Shown here piece by piece: positions 25,273 to 34,034 of a DNA stretch of 46,825 nucleotides. The translations under genes were made by a program, and so were the position numbers. Source of the stretch: Lachnospiraceae bacterium (GTDB taxonomy: Bacteria > Bacillota > Clostridia > Lachnospirales > Lachnospiraceae); NCBI GenBank assembly GCA_015057375.1, contig SVEM01000013.1:1-46825 (forward strand), read 5' to 3'. The notes under the pieces are model-generated. The model worked only from the letters and a program-made list of their open reading frames with translations. It searched no databases and had not been told where the DNA came from. Positions within the stretch are counted from its first letter, which is position 1; the number at the start of each line of letters is the position of its first letter.

Positions 25273-26304
25273 GTGGTGGAAGAATATGAGATTGATTACA
25301 GTGATATTAATTCAATAATGAATGAAATATTTGATGACGGAAAAAGCTTTGAGGATTATATAGGAATGAATATTTCATTTCAGGATATCAGTACATATAT
25401 TTTTGATACTATTAAAGGTGAAGGCGCGTCGCTTGTTCAGCTTATTTCAAAGATAATTATCATCGTCGTAATTGCAGCTATATTTATTAATCTATCAAAG
25501 ACGATAAAGGGGATACAGGTTTCTGAGACAGGATTTTATGTTGCATATATGCTTTTATTCATCATTTTGTCGGTATTGTTTACAGAGTTGTTTAACTATT
25601 GCAGTAATAAACTTAATACTCTGATTGAATTTATGCAGGCGCTGATTCCGACGTTTTTTCTAACTGTAACTTACGCATCAGGAAGCGTGGTTGCCATATC
25701 ATTTTACCAGTCATTTCTTATAGTTGTGGGAATAATTGATACCGTCCTTTTGGAAATTTTTCTTCCGGCCGTAAATATATATTTTGTGCTTGCAATGCTA
25801 AATCCGATCATGTACGAGGACATGTTCAGTAAATGCGTGGAATTTGTTGAGAAATTGATAGTATGGGGACTTAAAGGTATTTCATTTATTATGTGCAGTC
25901 TCTCTGTCATACAGGGGATGATAATTCCTGCAGCCGGAAATGTAAGAAAATCAATTGTCGGAAAAGGAATATCAATGATTCCGGGTGTGGGTAATTCGAT
26001 CGGGCAGATGTATGAATCTGTATACGGTGCAGGAATGCTTATAAAAAATTCTGTCGGAACGGCAGGTCTCATTATTATAATAATTATTTGCCTCGTTCCT
26101 GTTACAAGATTGATTTTATATAGTCTTGTAATTCAAACCACAGCAGTATGTGCACAGCCTGTATCAGGTGACACACGAATGACGGACGGAATTAGTGCAG
26201 CAGGAACGGCATGCAGGCTTTTGTTTTACATTATATTTACCGCCGCAGTAATGTTTGTTATTACGATGGCTGTTGTTATCATAGCGACCGGAGTAGGAGT
26301 TTAG
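25273..26304 (+). CDS. spoIIIAE: Stage III sporulation protein AE
   Basis: About 343 residues and the largest membrane component of the SpoIIIA-Q channel. It has a short N-terminal acidic region (YEIDYSDINSIMNEIF), then about six to eight TM helices with MQALIPTFFLTVTYASG and LNPIMYEDMFSKCVEFVEKL. GISMIPGVGNSIGQMYESV is also present. The start is uncertain. An ATG at 25258 overlaps the spoIIIAD stop but has no ribosome-binding site, whereas the GTG at 25273 lies 7 nt after GAGGGA. None of the possible starts gives a signal peptide, unlike Bacillus subtilis SpoIIIAE. Confidence 0.93.
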   Translation: MVEEYEIDYSDINSIMNEIFDDGKSFEDYIGMNISFQDISTYIFDTIKGEGASLVQLISKIIIIVVIAAIFINLSKTIKGIQVSETGFYVAYMLLFIILSVLFTELFNYCSNKLNTLIEFMQALIPTFFLTVTYASGSVVAISFYQSFLIVVGIIDTVLLEIFLPAVNIYFVLAMLNPIMYEDMFSKCVEFVEKLIVWGLKGISFIMCSLSVIQGMIIPAAGNVRKSIVGKGISMIPGVGNSIGQMYESVYGAGMLIKNSVGTAGLIIIIIICLVPVTRLILYSLVIQTTAVCAQPVSGDTRMTDGISAAGTACRLLFYIIFTAAVMFVITMAVVIIATGVGV

Positions 26305-26306
26305 AT

Positions 26307-26858
26307 ATGGAAACATTTTATGACACATTAAAAAATATAACCGTTTATATCTTGCTTGTAAGTGTTATTTCCAATCTGCTTTCGGGAAGTACATATAAGA
26401 AATACATTAGATTTTTTGCAGGACTGGTTGTGATTGCGTTGATACTTAATCCAATCAGTAAACTTATAAACGAAGGAAGTGACATTTTTGAAAACATAAA
26501 ATTGTATGACCTTAACACGCGGTTTAGTGAGTATGAGCAGAATATAAAGTTTTACGGAGAAAAGGATAATGAACAATACAGTATGCTTTGTGGGGATATA
26601 ATAAACGGACTTTTATATAAAAATGATCTGATTCTTGATGATTATGAAGTAGAGCAGGATATGAATACGGGAAAACCGGCTTATATATATGTAAGAGCCA
26701 GTATGACTGAAAAATTGTCTGCAAAGGATGTAATTGTAGATGATGAAGGAAATGTAAGCAATAAATCTTTGGAGATGCGAGCTGACAGTCTTGAAACCGA
26801 TATATGTGAAAGTTTCGGGGTTTCATCGGATATTGTTGATATATATGTTGGACCATGA
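26307..26858 (+). CDS. spoIIIAF: Stage III sporulation protein AF
   Basis: 183 residues with two N-terminal TM helices (ITVYILLVSVISNLL and RFFAGLVVIALILNPISKL) and a soluble extracellular domain. The family motif LLSGSTYKKYIRFFAGLVV is present. The domain is thought to form a ring-building fold in the intermembrane space. The ATG at 26307 follows TAGGAG and lies 2 nt after the spoIIIAE stop. The longer in-frame extension lies inside spoIIIAE and is rejected. Confidence 0.93.
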   Translation: METFYDTLKNITVYILLVSVISNLLSGSTYKKYIRFFAGLVVIALILNPISKLINEGSDIFENIKLYDLNTRFSEYEQNIKFYGEKDNEQYSMLCGDIINGLLYKNDLILDDYEVEQDMNTGKPAYIYVRASMTEKLSAKDVIVDDEGNVSNKSLEMRADSLETDICESFGVSSDIVDIYVGP

Positions 26859-26867
26859 GGTGAGAGC

Positions 26868-27443
26868 ATGACAATAAATAAAATAAAAGACACCATAGTA
26901 AATGTTATAGGTATACCTAAATTTATCATTATCTGTCTTGCAGGGATAGTACTGATAACATTGTCGGCAAATGATATGAAACAAGGAAAAAATGACACAA
27001 AAGTTTCTGACAAACAGACAGCGCAATCAACAAAATATACGGAAGAAGAACAATATACAAATAAACTTGAGCAACAATTAAAAAATATACTTTCAGGCGT
27101 TTCGGGTGTGGGAAGAATAGAAGTTATGATCACGTTAAAAGGTTCAACGGAAAAGGTTGCACTTACTGATCCGACATATAAAAAGGATACTGCAAACGAA
27201 ACCGGAAATGACGGCAATGTAAGAAATAGTATAAGTACGGAAGACGCATATGAGACAGTATATGAGTCGGAGGGCAACAATAAAACCCCATATATTATCA
27301 AGGAACTCGAACCGGAAATAAGCGGTGTTCTTATTGTATGTGAAGGAGGAGATAATGATACTCTGAAAAAAGAAATAACATCGGCTGCAGAGGTATTATT
27401 TAGTATCCCGTCTCATAGAATTAAAGTAATGAAACTCGAATAA
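26868..27443 (+). CDS. spoIIIAG: Stage III sporulation protein AG
   Basis: 191 residues: one N-terminal TM (FIIICLAGIVLITLSA), then an extracellular region with an EQQLKNILSGVSGVGRIEVM start and a C-terminal GVLIVCEGGDNDTLKKEI block. These match the ring-building-motif domain that assembles large oligomeric rings in the channel. Variable Asn/Lys/Thr-rich stretches lie between these parts (residues ~45-65 and ~105-130), as in other SpoIIIAG proteins. It starts 9 nt after spoIIIAF. Confidence 0.94.
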   Translation: MTINKIKDTIVNVIGIPKFIIICLAGIVLITLSANDMKQGKNDTKVSDKQTAQSTKYTEEEQYTNKLEQQLKNILSGVSGVGRIEVMITLKGSTEKVALTDPTYKKDTANETGNDGNVRNSISTEDAYETVYESEGNNKTPYIIKELEPEISGVLIVCEGGDNDTLKKEITSAAEVLFSIPSHRIKVMKLE

Positions 27444-27463
27444 TATATGTAGGAGGATAAGCA

Positions 27464-28141
27464 GTGAAAAAAATTATTGGAAAAAATCAGGTGATAATAT
27501 CAGCACTCGCAATTATGATTGCAGTTGCAGGGTATCTGTCAATAACGCAGGATAATGAACTTAAAGAAACAGGTATGGGAAACAGTGAAGAAGTAGCAGA
27601 AACAATATATGATATATCCGACAGCGATATATATGATGAAAGCGGAGTAGATTTGTCTGATACGGGTGAACTGGTTACTCCGGCAACAGAAGGTCCTGCA
27701 CCTACCGTGAATCCGGTAGACACTGCAGAAGTGCAGCAGACAGACAAAAACATCGGCGAAGCAGTACTTGTATCATCTACAATAGGTGCGGAATATTTTG
27801 ACTCTGCAAGACTTCAGAGAGAGCAGACAAGATCAAAAAATAAAGAAATACTTATGGAGCTTATTAATAGCACCGTTGCTACTGAAGCACAGAAAGAACA
27901 GGCTGTGGAAGAAGTGATAAATCTAACATCTGACTCAGAAAAAGAAAATTCCGCCGAATCTATGCTTATGGCAAAAGGATATGGTGAGTGTATTGTAAAT
28001 ATAGTGGACGGGAAAGTTGATGTTATAGTTGGAGCTGACAGTCTTACAGAAAAAGATATAGCTCAGATAGAGGACATTGTGAAAAGAAAGACAGATGCAA
28101 ATGCATCGGATATTGTAATAACACCGGTTGGAATAAAATAA
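27464..28141 (+). CDS. spoIIIAH: Stage III sporulation protein AH
   Basis: 225 residues, the mother-cell ring protein that binds forespore SpoIIQ across the intermembrane space. An N-terminal TM (VIISALAIMIAVAGYLSI) is followed by an acidic, Ser/Thr/Pro-rich spacer (~35-100). The C-terminal YscJ/FliF-like domain starts near SARLQREQTRSKNKEIL and ends with ASDIVITPVGIK. Translation begins at GTG (27464) after AGGAGG. Last gene of the sporulation operon. No clear terminator follows, but a new promoter does. Confidence 0.94.
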   Translation: MKKIIGKNQVIISALAIMIAVAGYLSITQDNELKETGMGNSEEVAETIYDISDSDIYDESGVDLSDTGELVTPATEGPAPTVNPVDTAEVQQTDKNIGEAVLVSSTIGAEYFDSARLQREQTRSKNKEILMELINSTVATEAQKEQAVEEVINLTSDSEKENSAESMLMAKGYGECIVNIVDGKVDVIVGADSLTEKDIAQIEDIVKRKTDANASDIVITPVGIK

Positions 28142-28145
28142 ACTG

Positions 28146-28174
28146 TTTTCAAATTACTATTTATTTGATATAAT
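28146..28174 (+). promoter_or_regulatory. Extended -10 promoter for the yqhY-nusB operon
   Basis: TTTTCA (28146-28151), 17-nt spacer, TATAAT (28169-28174) with TG at 28166-28167, forming TGaTATAAT. It lies between spoIIIAH and the Asp23-family gene, giving the housekeeping genes a vegetative promoter independent of sporulation. Confidence 0.6.
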
Positions 28175-28218
28175 AACCATGATTGACATAACATAATCTG
28201 TAAGGAGGTCATTTGGTT

Positions 28219-28608
28219 ATGAAAGAACAGGATGTTAAACAGGTATATAAAACACTTCAGTTAAGCGCGGACGATATTGGAGAGGTGCTTATTTCAAGCG
28301 AGGTTGTTGCAAGTATTGCAGGACTTGCAGCCCTTGAAGCAGAAGGTGTTCAGTCTACAATCGGTTCAATGGCTAATGAACTCGCCGGAAAGTTAGGCGT
28401 AAGAAACTTTGGCAAAGGTGTAAAAGCTGTTATTGAGAATGATGAAGTCAATGTAGATATGAATATTAACATGAAATATGGCTATAACATTCTTAAAACC
28501 AGCAGTCAGGTACAGGATAAGGTAAAGCAGGCTGTTGAAAGTATGACAGGTTTAACTGTTAATAATGTTAATATATATATTTCCGGAGTTGCTATAGATA
28601 AAGAATAA
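28219..28608 (+). CDS. yqhY: Asp23/Gls24-family protein (YqhY-like)
   Basis: A 129-residue cytoplasmic Asp23/Gls24-family protein. It shows the family pattern GEVLISSEVVASIAGLAALE, VEGV-type loop (EAEGVQSTIG), then VNVDMNINMKYGYNILKT and VNVYISGV-like end (VNNVNIYISGVAI). In Firmicutes, YqhY sits beside acc genes or nusB and has been linked to control of fatty-acid synthesis. That role is known for relatives and is not shown here. The ATG at 28219 is preferred over an in-frame TTG at 28213, which is too close to TAAGGAGG. Confidence 0.88.
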   Translation: MKEQDVKQVYKTLQLSADDIGEVLISSEVVASIAGLAALEAEGVQSTIGSMANELAGKLGVRNFGKGVKAVIENDEVNVDMNINMKYGYNILKTSSQVQDKVKQAVESMTGLTVNNVNIYISGVAIDKE

Positions 28609-28620
28609 TATGATTATTTT

Positions 28621-28654
28621 ATGCATGCTGTCGCTTCCGAATGTCAGCATGCAT
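28621..28654 (+). promoter_or_regulatory. Perfect 10-bp hairpin between yqhY and nusB
   Basis: ATGCATGCTG (28621-28630) pairs perfectly with CAGCATGCAT (28645-28654) around a 14-nt loop, just before the nusB ribosome-binding site. There is no long T-run, so partial termination, RNA processing or 5'-end protection are all possible. Confidence 0.5.
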
Positions 28655-28676
28655 TTACAATAGGAAGGTTCGTATT

Positions 28677-29096
28677 ATGACAAGACGTGATATTAGACAG
28701 AATCTCTTTTGTGTATTATTTGAAACTGGATTCTACAAAGAAGAAGAACTGGAAGAACAGTATGGTTATTACTGGCAGCTTGTAGATTTTTCTCCTACTG
28801 ATGAGGAAAAGGAAGAGATATGGAACAAGTTCAAGGCCATAAGCGAAAAGCTTGCTGATATTGATGCCCTGATAGAGCAGAATTCAAAAGGCTGGAAACT
28901 TAACCGTATAGGTAATGCGGATATTAACATCATGAGAATCGCTATATATGAGATGTTTTATGATGATGATATTCCTGTCAAAGTTGCGATAAATGAGGCT
29001 GTTGAATTGGCTAAGATATATGGAACGGATGACAATTCTGCAGGATTTATAAACGGAATTCTTGCAGGTATATATAAGCAGAATGAAAAAGGCTGA
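28677..29096 (+). CDS. nusB: Transcription antitermination factor NusB
   Basis: 139-residue RNA-binding helical protein that pairs with NusE (S10) on boxA of rRNA transcripts. Typical elements are the N-terminal [40 protein letters not shown] followed by [10 protein letters not shown], and [20 protein letters not shown] followed by FINGIL. The ATG at 28677 follows AGGAAGG. The longer in-frame start at 28641 lies in the hairpin and is rejected. Confidence 0.95.
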   Translation: MTRRDIRQNLFCVLFETGFYKEEELEEQYGYYWQLVDFSPTDEEKEEIWNKFKAISEKLADIDALIEQNSKGWKLNRIGNADINIMRIAIYEMFYDDDIPVKVAINEAVELAKIYGTDDNSAGFINGILAGIYKQNEKG

Positions 29097-29101
29097 TTAT
29101 T

Positions 29102-30235
29102 ATGGAACAGATTTATTCGGTTTCCCAGATTAACAGTTATATTAAAAGTTTAATTGCACGTGAATATGCTTTGAACGATGTTATTGTTAAGGGGGAAATC
29201 TCCAATTGTAAATATCATTCGTCAGGGCATATTTATTTTACTTTAAAGGATAATATGGGTAAGATTGCCTGTGTGATGTTTGCAGGAAACAGTAAAAGTC
29301 TGAATTTCAGATTGGCTGACGGAATGAGCGTACTTGCGTCAGGTTCGATAGGCGTATACGAGCGTGATGGAAGATACCAGCTTTACGTTACAAAGATGTA
29401 TCGTGACGGAGTCGGCCTGTTATATGAAAAACTTGAAATGCTAAAAGAAAAGCTCTCTAAAGAAGGGCTTTTTAGTGATGTTTACAAAAAACCGATACCA
29501 AGATATGCAAAGACGGTCGGTATTGTTACTGCGTCAACAGGGGCGGCAATACAGGATATTATAAATATTTCTACAAGGCGTAATCCGTATGTGCAGCTTA
29601 TTTTATATCCGGTACATGTTCAGGGAGATGAAGCGGCCCCTGAGATAGCTCATGCGATTAAGGAACTTGATAAGATCAATACTGATGTAATTATAGTCGG
29701 CAGAGGTGGCGGATCATTTGAAGATTTATTTGCATTTAATGAAGAAATAGTGGTTCGTGCCATATTTGAATGCAAGACACCGGTTGTGTCTGCGGTAGGT
29801 CACGAGGTTGATACGACATTATCAGATTATGTTGCGGACATGAGAGCACCGACACCTTCAGCGGCAGCGGAGCTTTGCGTGTATGAAATACAAAATCTTT
29901 TTGATGTTATTTATGATTATGACATTGCACTTAATAATGCAATAAACAGAAAAATTGAATATGCGCGAAACAGTATCAGACTATATGAAACGAGGTTAAA
30001 GTCGCTCAGACCGGATATGATTATTAAACAAAAAAGAGCCATGCTTATCAGTCTGTGTGAACGTTTGAATCTGTTATCACCGTTAAACAGACTTACGGGC
30101 GGATACGCATATGTTACGGATAAAGACGGAATACCGTTAAAGAGCGTGCATGGAACACATAGCGGAGACAGTCTTAAGATAAGCCTGTCTGACGGTTATA
30201 TAAGTGCAACTGTTGACAAGGTTACGGAGAGGTAA
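29102..30235 (+). CDS. xseA: Exonuclease VII large subunit
   Basis: Catalytic subunit of the single-strand exonuclease that degrades ssDNA to oligonucleotides. 377 residues, slightly short for the family (~400-450). It has the N-terminal OB-fold (VIVKGEISNCKYHSSGHIYF, then TLKDN), the catalytic domain with VGIVTASTGAAIQDIINIST, VIIVGRGGGSFEDLFAFNEE, SAVGHEVDTTLSDYVADMRA and PTPSAAAEL, then a reduced coiled-coil region and C-terminal segment. It starts 5 nt after nusB and ends 5 nt before xseB. No folD gene lies between nusB and xseA, unlike Bacillus subtilis. Confidence 0.96.
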   Translation: MEQIYSVSQINSYIKSLIAREYALNDVIVKGEISNCKYHSSGHIYFTLKDNMGKIACVMFAGNSKSLNFRLADGMSVLASGSIGVYERDGRYQLYVTKMYRDGVGLLYEKLEMLKEKLSKEGLFSDVYKKPIPRYAKTVGIVTASTGAAIQDIINISTRRNPYVQLILYPVHVQGDEAAPEIAHAIKELDKINTDVIIVGRGGGSFEDLFAFNEEIVVRAIFECKTPVVSAVGHEVDTTLSDYVADMRAPTPSAAAELCVYEIQNLFDVIYDYDIALNNAINRKIEYARNSIRLYETRLKSLRPDMIIKQKRAMLISLCERLNLLSPLNRLTGGYAYVTDKDGIPLKSVHGTHSGDSLKISLSDGYISATVDKVTER

Positions 30236-30240
30236 ATATT

Positions 30241-30438
30241 ATGGCAAAACTTGAAGATAATTTTATTGAACTTGAGAAAATAATAAAGCAGATGGAATCA
30301 GGAGATATGTCACTTGAGGATTCATTTTCACTTTACGAAAAAGGCATGAAAATTGTTTCAGCCTGTAATTCGGAGATAGATAAGGTTGAAAAGCAGCTTA
30401 AGATTATAAATGATGGAGGTCTGTCAGAAGATGTATAG
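30241..30438 (+). CDS. xseB: Exonuclease VII small subunit
   Basis: A 65-residue helical partner of XseA. The family pattern is complete: FIELEKIIKQMESGDMSLED, SFSLYEKGMKI, and CNSEIDKVEKQLKII. Normal length. The ATG follows GAGAGG. Its 3' end overlaps the start of ispA by 8 nt. Confidence 0.95.
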   Translation: MAKLEDNFIELEKIIKQMESGDMSLEDSFSLYEKGMKIVSACNSEIDKVEKQLKIINDGGLSEDV

Positions 30439-31312
30439 CAGGATAGAGAATATTGAAAGAGTTCTTAAAGAATATCTGCCTGAAAAATCGGGATATCAGA
30501 AGCTTATATTTGAGGCTATGGAATATGCTCTTATGGCAGGCGGAAAACGTTTAAGACCTATGTTTATGCATGAAGTATATAAGATGTGTGGGGGAATGGA
30601 TGACAAGCTCATTGAGCCTTTTATGGCAGCCATTGAGATGATTCACACATATTCGCTTGTTCATGATGATTTGCCGGCAATGGACGATGATGATTATAGA
30701 AGAGGCCGTAAAACAACTCATGTTGTATACGGAGAGGCTATGGGAATACTTGCCGGAGACGCACTTCTAAATTATGCATATGAGACGGCTGCAAAAGCAT
30801 TTGATATAAAAGACTGTGATGCAAAACGTGTAGCATTGGCTTTGCAGGTGCTTGCAAAAAAAGCAGGAGTGTACGGCATGGTCGGCGGGCAGGTTGTCGA
30901 TGTTGATATGAACGGAAGTGTACCTGATATGGATACGCTCATGTTCATTTATACATGTAAGACATCAGCACTTTTAGAAGCTTCGTTTATGATAGGCGGA
31001 ATACTTGCCGGAGCAGATGAAGAAGATATTGTACTACTTGAAAATGCTTCGCGAAATGTAGGTATAGCATTTCAGATTCAGGATGATGTACTTGATATTA
31101 CAAGTACAACTGAGGAGCTTGGAAAACCTGTAAACAGTGATGCGAAGAATGAAAAAGTAACATTTGCTTCATATTATGGTTTAGATAAAGCAAAAGAAGC
31201 TGTTATGAATTATTCGATGGAAGCCGAGAAGTATATAGATGATATGAATATTAGCGGAGACACATCATTTGTCAAGAAAATGATAAATGATCTGATATTC
31301 AGAAAAAACTAA
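30431..31312 (+). CDS. ispA: Geranylgeranyl/farnesyl diphosphate synthase (polyprenyl synthetase)
   Basis: Condenses isopentenyl diphosphate with allylic diphosphates to make farnesyl or geranylgeranyl diphosphate. 293 residues with ALMAGGKRLRPMF, the first Asp-rich motif in HDDLPAMDDDDYRRGRKTTH, GILAGDALL, KTSALLEASFMIGG, and the second Asp-rich motif FQIQDDVLD. The bulky residues before the first motif that set chain length were not modelled. Placement between xseB and dxs is the standard Firmicutes order and supports IspA. The ATG at 30431 follows GGAGG within the xseB end. Confidence 0.94.
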   Translation: MYSRIENIERVLKEYLPEKSGYQKLIFEAMEYALMAGGKRLRPMFMHEVYKMCGGMDDKLIEPFMAAIEMIHTYSLVHDDLPAMDDDDYRRGRKTTHVVYGEAMGILAGDALLNYAYETAAKAFDIKDCDAKRVALALQVLAKKAGVYGMVGGQVVDVDMNGSVPDMDTLMFIYTCKTSALLEASFMIGGILAGADEEDIVLLENASRNVGIAFQIQDDVLDITSTTEELGKPVNSDAKNEKVTFASYYGLDKAKEAVMNYSMEAEKYIDDMNISGDTSFVKKMINDLIFRKN

Positions 31313-31336
31313 TAATTAGCACAGGTGGTATTAGAT

Positions 31337-33223
31337 ATGTATCCTATACTTGATAAGATAAATAATCCCAACGATATAAAGAAAATTGACAAGCAGGATT
31401 ATAACAGGCTTGCAAAAGAAATAAGGGCATTTCTTGCACGTAATGTCAGTAAAACAGGCGGTCATCTTGCGTCTAATCTTGGTGTTGTAGAGCTTACTAT
31501 GGCTATTCATTTATGCCTTGATTTTCCGGAGGACAAGCTTATATGGGATGTTGGTCATCAGTCTTATGTACATAAGATTTTGACAGGACGAAAGGACAGA
31601 TTTGAAACTTTAAGACAATATGGAGGATTAAGCGGATTTCCGAGAATTTCAGAAAGTGATACAGATGCTTTTGATTCCGGACATGCTTCAACTTCAGTGT
31701 CTGTAGGCCTTGGTTATGCATTTGCAAGAGAAATGCAGAATAAGCATAATAAAGTTTTTACTGTCATAGGTGACGGATCGATGACAGGCGGTTTGTTCTA
31801 TGAAGCTGTTAATAATGCAGTTTCACTCAAGTCGGGGATGATAATTGTACTTAATGATAATAATATGTCGATATCAAAAAGCGTAGGCGGCATGTCACAT
31901 TATCTGATGAGACTCAGGACAGATAGCAGATATAGACAATTAAAAGAAAATACCAAGGAATTTATTAAAAGCATACCGGAGGTTGGAGAAAAGCTTGTTG
32001 ATAAGGTTAAGCGTTCCAAGAGCCATATAAAGCACCTTTTTATTCCGGGAATGATATTTGAAGATATGGGATTAACCTATATGGGGCCTATAGACGGGCA
32101 TGACATAAATGAGCTTGTCAGAACATTTAATGATGCACTCAGCCTTAATAAACCGGTTGTTGTTCATGTAAAAACAGTAAAGGGAAAAGGATACAGATTT
32201 GCAGAGGCTAACCCTTCTATGTTTCATGGAGTGGAGCCGTTTAATGTAAATGACGGTCAGGTAAAAAAAGTTAAAAGTCCGGGTGTTACATCATATAACA
32301 GTGTTTTTGGAAAGAAACTTGTAAGTCTTGCTGAAAATGATGATAAGATATGTGCAGTTTGTGCGGCCATGCCACAGGGCACTGGGCTTACAGAGTTCGC
32401 TGACACATATAAGGATAGATTTTTTGATGTGGGTATAGCAGAAGAGCATGCAGTTACATTTGCAGGAGCCCTTGCCGCCGGCGGAATGAAACCGGTTGTT
32501 GCTCTTTATTCAACATTTTTACAGAGGGCATATGATCAGCTTATACATGATATATGTTTGTCCAAGCATCATGTTGTATTTGCAATTGACAGGGGCGGTC
32601 TTGTAGGAAGTGACGGAGAGACTCACCAGGGAATATTTGATATTTCATATCTTACAAGCATACCTAATCTTACCGTAATGGCGCCTAAAAATGATTGGGA
32701 GCTTGAGGCAATGCTTGAATATGCCTTAAATGAATGTGACGGTCCTGTTGCTATAAGATATCCGAGAGGAGATGCATATACGGGACTTTCAGAGTACTGT
32801 CAGGATATTGATGGCCTTAAAGCAGAGGTTATCCACGAAGGAAAGCATATTGCAATGCTTGCATACGGAAGTATGGTTGAACGTGCAGAGAAAGCATATA
32901 ATACACTTATCTCAGAAGGCATTAATGTAACGCTTGTTAATATGAGATATGCGAAACCAATTGATTATGCAATGGTTGATAAAATGTGTAAAGAGCATGA
33001 ATATGTTATTACGCTTGAGGAAAATGTTATGTCGGGAGGTCTTTCCGAACATATAGCGGCGTATATTTCATGGAAAAACCTTTCATGTAAATGTATATCC
33101 GTGTGTCTTCCGGACGAATATATTGAACACGGTTCGTGTGATATTTTATATAAAAAATATGGTATTGATGCAGAAACCATAACAGAACGCGTAAGGGGAA
33201 TTATCAATGAAGGAAAGGCTTGA
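31337..33223 (+). CDS. dxs: 1-deoxy-D-xylulose-5-phosphate synthase
   Basis: Thiamine-diphosphate enzyme joining pyruvate and glyceraldehyde 3-phosphate, the first step of the MEP isoprenoid pathway. 628 residues. It has SKTGGHLASNLGVVELTMAI, WDVGHQSYVHKILTGR, the TPP/Mg motif GDGSMTGGLFYEAVNNA ending in NDNNMSIS, and the pyrimidine-domain FDVGIAEEHAVTFAGALA. VFAIDRGGLVGSDGETHQG is also present. The ATG at 31337 is preferred over GTG at 31325, which is part of ACAGGTGG. The end overlaps tlyA by 17 nt. Confidence 0.97.
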   Translation: MYPILDKINNPNDIKKIDKQDYNRLAKEIRAFLARNVSKTGGHLASNLGVVELTMAIHLCLDFPEDKLIWDVGHQSYVHKILTGRKDRFETLRQYGGLSGFPRISESDTDAFDSGHASTSVSVGLGYAFAREMQNKHNKVFTVIGDGSMTGGLFYEAVNNAVSLKSGMIIVLNDNNMSISKSVGGMSHYLMRLRTDSRYRQLKENTKEFIKSIPEVGEKLVDKVKRSKSHIKHLFIPGMIFEDMGLTYMGPIDGHDINELVRTFNDALSLNKPVVVHVKTVKGKGYRFAEANPSMFHGVEPFNVNDGQVKKVKSPGVTSYNSVFGKKLVSLAENDDKICAVCAAMPQGTGLTEFADTYKDRFFDVGIAEEHAVTFAGALAAGGMKPVVALYSTFLQRAYDQLIHDICLSKHHVVFAIDRGGLVGSDGETHQGIFDISYLTSIPNLTVMAPKNDWELEAMLEYALNECDGPVAIRYPRGDAYTGLSEYCQDIDGLKAEVIHEGKHIAMLAYGSMVERAEKAYNTLISEGINVTLVNMRYAKPIDYAMVDKMCKEHEYVITLEENVMSGGLSEHIAAYISWKNLSCKCISVCLPDEYIEHGSCDILYKKYGIDAETITERVRGIINEGKA

Positions 33224-34022
33224 CGTAATTCTTGTAAACAGAGGACTTGCGCCGTCAAGAGAAAAAGCCAAAGCCATTATAATGGCAGGAAATGTTTATG
33301 TAAAAGGGCAGCGTGAGGATAAGGCAGGAACATCTGTTGACATAAATGAAAAGGACATTGTGGTTAAAGGAAAAACCTTAAAATATGTCAGCAGAGGCGG
33401 ACTTAAACTTGAAAAAGCAGTTGAAATATGGAATCTTTCTTTTGAAGGTATGACATGTATAGATGTCGGTGCTTCAACCGGAGGATTTACTGACTGTATG
33501 CTGCAGAACAATGCTTCAAAGGTATACGCGATAGATGTCGGAACCAATCAGCTTGCGTGGAGCCTTAGAAATGATCCGAGAGTTGTAAGCATGGAAAAAA
33601 CCAATATCAGATATGTGACACCGGAAGATATTGGAGAGCCTGCAGATTTCGTATCTATTGACGTTGCATTTATTTCTCTGAAAAAAGTTCTTGAACCTGT
33701 TTATGAGCTTATGGGAGACGGAGCACGTATAGTATGCCTCATTAAACCGCAGTTTGAAGCAGGTCGTGAAAAAGTTGGTAAGAAGGGTGTCGTAAGAGAA
33801 AAAGAGACACATTTGGAAGTGGTAGAAGATATAATTACATATGTGGATTCTCTTGATTTTCAAATAATCGGTCTTGATTATTCGCCAGTCAGGGGACCGG
33901 AAGGAAATATAGAATATCTTATATATATGGAAAAAGCAGCTGACAGGAAAGCTGTTAATGATATTGAAATGTGGATTAAACAGGGGTCAGACATTGTATA
34001 CTCTGCAAATTCAATTCTCTAG
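33207..34022 (+). CDS. tlyA: S4-domain/FtsJ-like rRNA methyltransferase (TlyA/YqxC)
   Basis: 271 residues: an S4 RNA-binding domain (RLDVILVNRGLAPSREKAKA, residues ~1-62) joined to an RrmJ-fold methyltransferase. SAM-binding CIDVGASTGGFTDCMLQ is followed by VYAIDVGTNQL and FVSIDVAFISLKKVLEPVY. LIKPQFEAGREKVGKKGVVR then completes the fold. TlyA relatives 2'-O-methylate 16S and 23S rRNA; the actual target here is inferred from family. It overlaps dxs by 17 nt, with AAGGGG as ribosome-binding site. Confidence 0.94.
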   Translation: MKERLDVILVNRGLAPSREKAKAIIMAGNVYVKGQREDKAGTSVDINEKDIVVKGKTLKYVSRGGLKLEKAVEIWNLSFEGMTCIDVGASTGGFTDCMLQNNASKVYAIDVGTNQLAWSLRNDPRVVSMEKTNIRYVTPEDIGEPADFVSIDVAFISLKKVLEPVYELMGDGARIVCLIKPQFEAGREKVGKKGVVREKETHLEVVEDIITYVDSLDFQIIGLDYSPVRGPEGNIEYLIYMEKAADRKAVNDIEMWIKQGSDIVYSANSIL

Positions 34023-34034
34023 GAGGTGTGCAAT

